In this document: in pieces, positions 31,955 to 36,789 of the stretch | Position numbering within the stretch: position 1 is the stretch's first letter | Layout: the number at the start of each line of letters is the position of its first letter | NCBI GenBank assembly: GCA_013286765.1 | Contig: JABDFB010000010.1 | Span: 1-36,789, forward strand | Source of the DNA: Deltaproteobacteria bacterium | GTDB taxonomy: Bacteria; Bdellovibrionota; UBA1018 | Direction of reading: 5' to 3' | DNA length: 36,789 nt | Made by a program: the position numbers and the translations under genes | The notes under the pieces: model-generated | Database searches by the model: none | The model's input: the letters and a program-made list of their open reading frames with translations, nothing else | Told to the model about the DNA's origin: nothing

Positions 31955-32431
31955 CAAATTATAGAAAAAACGAACTGACGCGAGACATATTCCAAAAGAC
32001 AGGCAAACTGCGATTGCTGCGCCTGACGATACGCTCGCCGCAAAAATCGGTCGGAACGATTGAAAAAATAAGTTCCAGATAAAGATCCAAGAAAAAATTC
32101 CCCAGACTAACCCCATAGGGAGTAGGGCACCCCAGGAATTTGAATAAACAAAATGCGAGTAGATGAAACCCAAGAACGCGGCCAGAATCGTTATTATGGT
32201 AGCTCCAGCTACTAACCCCTCATTCATGGAGTAATCCGTAGCGATAGGGCCCAAAGCGATTGTGCCGATTAACTTAATAGGAAAAGTTGCTGGCGTTTGA
32301 TTGGCAGAAGCAATGAGACCCCCAACACCAAAAGCAATCCAAATAGCTAGTACTCCAGCGAACACGCCTGCGATCCATCGCCGAGGGTCAACCCGCAACC
32401 AGTTTTCTACTAAATTATGTTCTTCCTTCAT
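31940..32431 (-). CDS. Hypothetical membrane protein, about four TM
   Basis: This 163-residue hydrophobic protein has about four TM helices (about 20-40, 48-68, 80-105 and 108-150, the last region possibly two helices) and a short charged N-terminus ([11 protein letters not shown]). I recognise no family. The Gly/Ala-rich helices and lack of conserved charged motifs give no function. It is 67 nt downstream of another small membrane-protein gene on the same strand, so the two may form a unit. The convergent 15-nt overlap with rfaE2 leaves no space for a terminator. Confidence 0.75.
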   Translation of the reverse strand: MKEEHNLVENWLRVDPRRWIAGVFAGVLAIWIAFGVGGLIASANQTPATFPIKLIGTIALGPIATDYSMNEGLVAGATIITILAAFLGFIYSHFVYSNSWGALLPMGLVWGIFSWIFIWNLFFQSFRPIFAASVSSGAAIAVCLSFGICLASVRFFYNLLRSR

Positions 32432-32498
32432 AGTTTATACTCTATGGATATAACATCGCGGGACCGAACCCGAAAGTCCCAAAATGAGGAATCCCAGT

Positions 32499-32894
32499 TC
32501 ATCGATTACTTTTCTCCAGTCTTTGTCGTCGGCTGACCAAATAGTCCTGGATCGGGCCAAAAGGGATCGTACAATATACGGCACTAATAATGAGCGGTAA
32601 GGCGAGAGTTGCGAATGTAGTAAGATCTCTTCTTAACACTGGCGCCAGGCAAAGAACGATCCCGAAATACTGACTCGCCAGAAGAAATGGCACTTTATAG
32701 GTTCCGGGAACGGGAAATTTTTTCATCCAGGGTTGCCGCTCTAACCACAGAGTCGACAATATTGCAGTAAAAGCAGCCAAATTAGAGATTATAACTAAGA
32801 GAAAGACATCCAGATAGTTGAGAGAAAGAATCGACTTTCCTATCCAGGTACTTAGTGTGAGTCCAATAGATCCGATAACGAGTGCAGCAAGCAT
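32499..32894 (-). CDS. Hypothetical small membrane protein
   Basis: This 131-residue protein has four predicted TM helices (about 1-20, 28-50, 68-86 and 92-112) and a basic C-terminal tail (SRRQRLEKSNR). The loop RQPWMKKFPVPGTYKVP is positively charged, consistent with a cytoplasmic side. I recognise no family. The ATG at 32894 has no clear ribosome-binding site. It is followed by the other small membrane protein on the same strand. The 107 nt to the divergent amidohydrolase-like gene presumably contain its promoter, but no strong match is visible. Confidence 0.68.
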   Translation of the reverse strand: MLAALVIGSIGLTLSTWIGKSILSLNYLDVFLLVIISNLAAFTAILSTLWLERQPWMKKFPVPGTYKVPFLLASQYFGIVLCLAPVLRRDLTTFATLALPLIISAVYCTIPFGPIQDYLVSRRQRLEKSNR

Positions 32895-33001
32895 TGCGCG
32901 CAGTATACATCATATTTTCTTAAGTGCCATTGGCAGATAGCCGTTGCCCATTGGATTTGAAAGTGATTTATCAGGGGTGAGGGAGGCGGAGACACTAGGC
33001 T

Positions 33002-33976
33002 ATGGAAACGATTGACTTTCATACCCACATTCTATCGCCGCGTTTGTTGAGCAAGGTTAAGGGTCGATTTGGAGAGTCGAATGCCGGTGCAGCTGGTTTG
33101 CGACGGATTAAAGAACTTCGTCGTCAGGCAAGAAGCTGGGCTCGACCCATGGTGGATGCAGTTCATGGATTTCAGACGCTGATTCGGCACTTTCCCGACG
33201 GTGCACAAGCGCCGCTTGAGGGCATCACCGAATTGGCGGGACTGCCCGGATTACTAATTGAATCGACCGAGGGGGATTTGTTGGAAGCGATGGATCAGGC
33301 GGACGTTCGCACCGCCCTGGTAATGCCCCATCCCCGGTTTCTATCGAATGACGAAGTGCTAGAGCTCTCAAAAATCCATCACCGCCTCCTACCGGTAGTT
33401 TCTGTCGGAATAGAAATAGATCATCCCGCAAAAATGCTAAAGAAGTACGTTGAGAAGGGGGCAATAGCAGTTAAAATCGATCCCCATCCTGCTCGCTTAC
33501 AACTGGATTCAAGAAAATATAGCTCGATTTTGAAAATGGCCTCTGATCTCGAGATTCCGATCATTTTACACACTGGATGCGGCTATAACGGCATGCTATC
33601 GCATCAGCGGAGCGGGCAAATCCAGCAATTTGAAGCTTGGTTTAAAAACTATCCGCACCTGAATTTTATTTTGATCCAGTTGAACTTCAGCAATCCCGAT
33701 ATTGTGTACTATTTGTGTGATCAGTATTCCAATCTCTATATTGAGACGTCCGGTCAGCCTGCTGAGGCCATTGGTGAAATCGCAAGGAGAATTGGAGCAT
33801 CGCGTGTTCTGTACGGTTCCAACTGGCCCTGGATTGGAGACAATCTGGCCATTACAAAGAAACGAGTTGAGCTCTGCGAACCAATGGGACTGTTGAACCG
33901 GGAGCAAATAGAGCTTATCCTAGGAGGGAACGCAGTAAAACTTCTAGGATTAGAAACGAATGCCCCTTCAGTTTGA
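33002..33976 (+). CDS. Amidohydrolase-2-fold protein with altered metal-site residues
   Basis: The 324-residue TIM-barrel protein is of the amidohydrolase-related (PF04909-type) family. It has HTH at residues 7-9 (IDFHTHILSP), Lys158 (AVKIDPHP), His190 (IILHTGCG) and the late barrel strand VLYGSNWPW. In active members the strand-6 motif carries a His (about ILAHLG), here Gln226 (LIQLNF). The strand-8 motif GSD-P carries a metal/catalytic Asp, here Asn274. Two key residues are thus replaced, and the protein may be catalytically changed or a pseudoenzyme. It has no signal peptide. Its 3' end overlaps the creatininase-family gene by 17 nt, a tight coupling. An upstream GGAG sits at a workable distance from the ATG. 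Confidence 0.83.
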   Translation: METIDFHTHILSPRLLSKVKGRFGESNAGAAGLRRIKELRRQARSWARPMVDAVHGFQTLIRHFPDGAQAPLEGITELAGLPGLLIESTEGDLLEAMDQADVRTALVMPHPRFLSNDEVLELSKIHHRLLPVVSVGIEIDHPAKMLKKYVEKGAIAVKIDPHPARLQLDSRKYSSILKMASDLEIPIILHTGCGYNGMLSHQRSGQIQQFEAWFKNYPHLNFILIQLNFSNPDIVYYLCDQYSNLYIETSGQPAEAIGEIARRIGASRVLYGSNWPWIGDNLAITKKRVELCEPMGLLNREQIELILGGNAVKLLGLETNAPSV

Positions 33977-34889
33977 GAAAATCAATTCCACTGAATTTAA
34001 AAAACTGCCGCCGCGACAAACTGTTTTCTTCTTTCCGGTTGGACCCATGGAAGACCATGGTCCTCACCTCCCACTAGGATTCGACCTGGAAGAAGCCTAC
34101 GGTGTCTGCGAACTCTCGTCGCAGCGCTTGGAACGTGAGATGCCGGGATGGGTTGGTGTCATCATGCCTCGTTGTCCGCTCGGAATCGAAAGCAATACCA
34201 AGCAAATTGCAATTACCGTAAGACCGCATGTTTTGAGAGACTGGCTGGTAGATGCATGCCGCTCACTTATTCAAATGGGATTTTTTCACTTTGTTTGTAT
34301 TTCAGGCCACCGAGGTCCTAAACAGTTAACCGCCATAGAAGAAGCTGGAAAAATTATTCGTAGAACACCGAAGTGGCTCTTAAAAAAAAATCGACCCGAA
34401 CTCGTCTCAGCTTATTCAGCACTGATTCCTCCGTCGCAGCAGCTGCGTTCTCCACTATGGCCCGATTGTGCTGAACACGGTGGAAAAGACGATACTTCGA
34501 TCGCACTTTTTCTTGGCCATTTTCTGAAAAAAGATTTGGTTGATCCTACTTATCAGAGCTTGATTCCAATCGAACGCGACGATTCGTTTTGGAGACGCAG
34601 ATTGGAATTCATGCGCGGCCAAGTCCCTGGCTATTGGGGAAATCCCGCCGGGGCGGATTCAAAGACGGGCCAGGAAATCACTGAACACACGTTGGACGTT
34701 TTGTTTCCCAAGCTCCGTGCCGTTTGGGAAGGTGCAAATCCGGAATCAATATTCCGATCGTGGTATTCTGTTTTTCCTTCAAACAAGAGTTTTTTTAAAT
34801 CTTGGGTCCTGTTTTCTATGATTTTTTTAGTCCTGGTTTTTTGGACTTATTACAGTCTCAAACTCATCATGATGGAACTGCCGGGTTAA
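33960..34889 (+). CDS. Creatininase-family amidohydrolase with C-terminal TM anchor
   Basis: The 309-residue product belongs to the creatininase/MftE-type family. The metal-site start FFPVGPMEDHGPHLPLGFD contains Glu31, His33 and Asp42. The usual NGHGGN is SGHRGP (His117 kept) and the usual HAGExETS is HGGKDDTS (acid kept as Asp178). The family includes creatinine amidohydrolase, FAPy deformylase and mycofactocin peptidase, so the substrate is open. Unlike typical members (about 230-260 residues), it continues into a TM helix at about 281-305 with a short tail, predicting a tail-anchored enzyme facing the cytoplasm. The gene overlaps the amidohydrolase-like gene by 17 nt. Its stop overlaps the convergent GNAT stop. 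Confidence 0.85.
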   Translation: MPLQFEKINSTEFKKLPPRQTVFFFPVGPMEDHGPHLPLGFDLEEAYGVCELSSQRLEREMPGWVGVIMPRCPLGIESNTKQIAITVRPHVLRDWLVDACRSLIQMGFFHFVCISGHRGPKQLTAIEEAGKIIRRTPKWLLKKNRPELVSAYSALIPPSQQLRSPLWPDCAEHGGKDDTSIALFLGHFLKKDLVDPTYQSLIPIERDDSFWRRRLEFMRGQVPGYWGNPAGADSKTGQEITEHTLDVLFPKLRAVWEGANPESIFRSWYSVFPSNKSFFKSWVLFSMIFLVLVFWTYYSLKLIMMELPG

Positions 34890-35389
34890 GGCTTTTTCTT
34901 TGCGTCTTTTCCTGATTTATTCCCTAAGACCTTGCCCAAGGAATATTCATGGTAACCTGGGCCATCGTGATCTGGATGAAAGCCTTCGATCGTATATCCC
35001 TGCATCAGCTTGATCTGAATCATCGCAATATTATCGGTGTAAATACACGATCGAATTTTATGAAAACCTGCTTTCTTGACCTCTTCTTCGATCGCATTTG
35101 ACAAAACTTTTCCCCAGCCTTGGCCTCGAAATTCAGGCTCAATAATGGTTTTCTGCGTTTCCGCTAAGTAGAGAGTCCGCTTTTCATAGCAAGTGATACC
35201 AATAAGCTTCGACTCAAATTTCTTTGGTTCAACCGCAATCGCCTTGAAGTAATGAAAATCTGGATTCCTGAGATTCGTTTTCGACGGCTGCATGAACTTC
35301 GGAAGAGAATGATGACTCGAGATAAAGTCGTATAGCCAGTCAATTTGTTTTGTATCGTCCCGTTGGATTGGAATTAATTTGACCTTCAT
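34886..35389 (-). CDS. GNAT-family N-acetyltransferase
   Basis: The 167-residue GNAT-fold enzyme has the acetyl-CoA pyrophosphate-binding motif RGQGWGK after the beta-4 strand KTIIEPEF, then IRSCIYTDNIAMIQIKLMQGY, the motif B region. The acceptor is unknown. The frame is open 45 codons further upstream to 35524, but that part would overlap the end of the DUF1338 gene by 107 nt and is low-complexity (Ser/Lys-rich). I therefore use ATG 35389 (GTG 35392 adjacent), 28 nt after that gene's stop. No strong ribosome site decides the matter. The C-terminal tail is Lys-rich (GNKSGKDAKKKP). Probably cotranscribed with the DUF1338 gene. Confidence 0.82.
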   Translation of the reverse strand: MKVKLIPIQRDDTKQIDWLYDFISSHHSLPKFMQPSKTNLRNPDFHYFKAIAVEPKKFESKLIGITCYEKRTLYLAETQKTIIEPEFRGQGWGKVLSNAIEEEVKKAGFHKIRSCIYTDNIAMIQIKLMQGYTIEGFHPDHDGPGYHEYSLGKVLGNKSGKDAKKKP

Positions 35390-35417
35390 CACAGTTGATT
35401 GTGTTTTATTCTCGCTC

Positions 35418-36230
35418 TCACTTTTTTTCGTAAGTGGACTCGAAGATTTTGTCCGCGCTTTTGGGTATGAATCCTTGGAAAAGTTCGGATTTTCCTGGGA
35501 TTGGATAGCGTTTCGCAAATTCATAGTAGCACCCCATTACATTTTTTTGGGCACCACCCGCAAACTTCCAAGGAATTCTCTTAGCGAGCGTAGAAGACTG
35601 CTCAAGTAGCTCTTCGGCCGTCCCCTTAATCTTGCCTCCTTGATCATTGAGAGTAATGCCGTTGGCTTCTAGATACTTGTTGAGTTCCTGAATACTCTTG
35701 AATGACTTCAATGCATTAATAAATACGGTGAAATGGTTTAATTGAATTCCGAACGCTGCAGTCCACGCTGCGTATTCGCTGGTTGGATAATATTTTTCAT
35801 AGTCTTCAAATCGCACCGGCTCCCAAGTCGCATTTAAAAAAATGTCAGTTGACGGCTTCTTGAATCGCTGAAGAGCCTCTTCAGCTAAGTCTCGCACCCA
35901 CTTCTGGATGTCAGGTTTGAACTGCTCCACCATCAGTTCACTAATAAAAATTTTTGGATATTCTCGGTTCTGGTGAAGCCAATAACTCGCTTTTAATTTC
36001 TTATCCGGAAAGTCTAAATCCTCTTTTACCCGCTCATATCCCCATTGTTCAAAAATACTCCCCAAAGAGAGCCGATCAATGCCCTTGATGTTGAACGTAC
36101 GGTATGCCAGGTGATCGTTGATTAACACTTCGCCACGTTTCTTTTCCAATAGGTCATGAATTACAGAGGCATCCGGTGTCAATTGAACATAGCGGTCCCA
36201 AGATTTTTTGATGAAGTCTCCGAAGTTCAT
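35418..36230 (-). CDS. DUF1338 protein, 2-oxoadipate dioxygenase/decarboxylase-like
   Basis: This 270-residue product fits the short DUF1338 type. The family includes HglS, an Fe(II) enzyme converting 2-oxoadipate to D-2-hydroxyglutarate in lysine catabolism. Candidate metal ligands and substrate-binding arginine are His40 and Arg44 (NDHLAYRTF), His166 (GIQLNHFTVFIN) and Glu237 (GCYYEFAKR), in the order and spacing of HglS. The fold repeats vicinal-oxygen-chelate-like beta modules. I take ATG 36230 as start. A longer open frame to 36569 runs antisense through the divergent DksA-like gene and reads as low-quality Cys/Ser/Leu-rich sequence. No lysine-degradation genes are nearby, so the substrate is inferred from family only. 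Confidence 0.85.
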   Translation of the reverse strand: MNFGDFIKKSWDRYVQLTPDASVIHDLLEKKRGEVLINDHLAYRTFNIKGIDRLSLGSIFEQWGYERVKEDLDFPDKKLKASYWLHQNREYPKIFISELMVEQFKPDIQKWVRDLAEEALQRFKKPSTDIFLNATWEPVRFEDYEKYYPTSEYAAWTAAFGIQLNHFTVFINALKSFKSIQELNKYLEANGITLNDQGGKIKGTAEELLEQSSTLAKRIPWKFAGGAQKNVMGCYYEFAKRYPIPGKSELFQGFIPKSADKIFESTYEKK

Positions 36231-36345
36231 GCGCAGAACGATATCAAAATTCTTATAGTCTGTCAGAAAAAGGCGTATAAAAATTTTTGTTTGCCTTTGG
36301 TAGGAGGGCAGGGTTCGGTACGAGGGCTGCATATCAACTGACGTT

Positions 36346-36789
36346 ATGGCAATGGAAAATACTAAACAGGGCGAAGAACTACAGCAAAGAGACCCCCAAA
36401 CTGGCGACGAGGGCCCGCGCGGCCAAAGCGGCAATAAAATCAGGGTAAACAATATTAGGTCGTCGGCTAGTGAGCTCTCTGAATTCACACAACTGCTTCT
36501 GCAAAGACAAAACGAAGTCCTCGGTCGAGAACAAGAAGCCAGGTCCCACCTTGACGAACAAGTCGTCACAGACCCCGGTGATGTTGGAGACGTTTCTGTA
36601 GTCGATACCAGTGCTGACTATTATCTTCGCTTAGCCAATCATGTACAACGCGAACTCCTCGAAATTCGCGACGCCCTCGACAGACTCCATCGCGGCGTCT
36701 ACGGCATTTGCGAATCCTGTGAAGAAATAATTTCCAAAGATCGCTTAAAAAGACTTCCCTACGCCCGGCTTTGTATTGATTGCCAATCC
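36346..36789 (+). CDS. DksA/TraR-family zinc-finger protein, 3'-truncated by window edge
   Basis: The visible 148 codons encode a Gln/Gly/Asp-rich N-terminus (1-40) and a helical coiled-coil arm (about 42-70 and 88-114). Its tip contains acidic residues (VTDPGDVGDVS), as in RNA-polymerase secondary-channel binders. The C4 zinc finger follows: Cys122 and Cys125 (YGICESC), Cys143 and Cys146 (LCIDC). The signature LDRLHRGVYGICE and RLKRLPYARLCIDC is diagnostic of the DksA C4-type family. The protein likely ends within a few residues after the window. The start at ATG 36346 or ATG 36352 is chosen because both are in frame; neither has a good Shine-Dalgarno. The gene is divergent from the DUF1338 gene. 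Confidence 0.9.
   Translation, partial: MAMENTKQGEELQQRDPQTGDEGPRGQSGNKIRVNNIRSSASELSEFTQLLLQRQNEVLGREQEARSHLDEQVVTDPGDVGDVSVVDTSADYYLRLANHVQRELLEIRDALDRLHRGVYGICESCEEIISKDRLKRLPYARLCIDCQS

Noticed and set aside
35390..35524. Longer N-terminus for the GNAT acetyltransferase
   Set aside because: It would overlap the upstream gene by 107 nt and is low-complexity, and the GNAT fold starts after ATG 35389. Not fully excluded, because a GGGGTG precedes ATG 35524.
36231..36569. N-terminal extension of the DUF1338 reading frame
   Set aside because: It is open in frame but runs antisense through the DksA-like gene, encodes Cys/Ser/Leu-rich sequence with no family similarity, and the DUF1338 domain is complete from ATG 36230.
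1..36789. tRNA, rRNA, CRISPR arrays, insertion sequences, prophage or integrase genes
   Set aside because: None found. Intergenic spaces are short and none shows tRNA arms, direct-repeat/spacer structure, transposase motifs or terminal inverted repeats. The holin-superfamily name of the gene at 25189-25650 does not indicate a phage.

Overview
This 36.8 kb window is a gene-dense chromosomal segment from a Gram-negative bacterium. The evidence is an outer-membrane beta-barrel-type protein, an LPS heptose-activating enzyme, a soluble lytic transglycosylase and trp genes on an AT-leaning genome. The mix of signalling genes (an MCP/CheA/CheW set, an HD-GYP protein, an RsbRD-type sensor kinase, an RsbU-type phosphatase, a FecR-like protein, stand-alone receivers) would fit a Bdellovibrionota/Oligoflexia or other 'delta-like' lineage. 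That placement is an inference from gene content and has not been tested. I see no rRNA, tRNA, CRISPR array, insertion sequence or phage integration feature.

Layout. (1) 1-3.3 kb: the 3' part of trpB, then trpA and an APC-family amino-acid permease on the + strand. (2) 3.3-10.6 kb: a chemosensory cluster. An MCP and a divergent HD-GYP protein run leftwards. A REC-CheB-REC fusion, CheA and CheW run rightwards from a shared 164-bp promoter region. The CheB domain has lost its catalytic Ser and His, CheA has no P2 domain, and no cheR is present. This is the most unusual system in the window. (3) 10.8-14.3 kb: an RsbRD-N histidine kinase facing a leftward set of stand-alone receiver, DadA-like FAD oxidoreductase and MAPEG membrane protein. 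(4) 14.4-20.1 kb, + strand: a small [2Fe-2S] ferredoxin with its own terminator, then a two-TM HAMP-like protein, an SLT lytic transglycosylase, a membrane RsbU-type PP2C phosphatase and a FecR-like membrane protein. (5) 20.2-22.4 kb: a long coiled-coil protein divergent from a protein with a FliG-middle-domain-like segment. (6) 22.5-27.1 kb: an outer-membrane protein with an unusual leader, facing a leftward operon of cationic amino-acid permease, YqjE-like holin-fold protein, YqjD-like anchor and glycosyltransferase. (7) 27.2-32.9 kb: a DUF1624 acyltransferase-like protein, trehalose-phosphatase, a GH15 hydrolase, an RDD protein, a heptose-1-phosphate adenylyltransferase and two small membrane proteins. 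(8) 33-36.8 kb: an amidohydrolase-fold protein with altered metal residues overlapping a membrane-tailed creatininase-family protein, a GNAT acetyltransferase, a DUF1338 2-oxoadipate dioxygenase-like protein and the start of a DksA/TraR-type zinc-finger protein.

The genome is compact. All but two of the convergent gene pairs overlap at their 3' ends, and many neighbours are separated by fewer than 30 nt. Regulatory sequence is therefore concentrated in a few divergent intergenic regions, several of which carry recognisable promoter, operator or hairpin structures.
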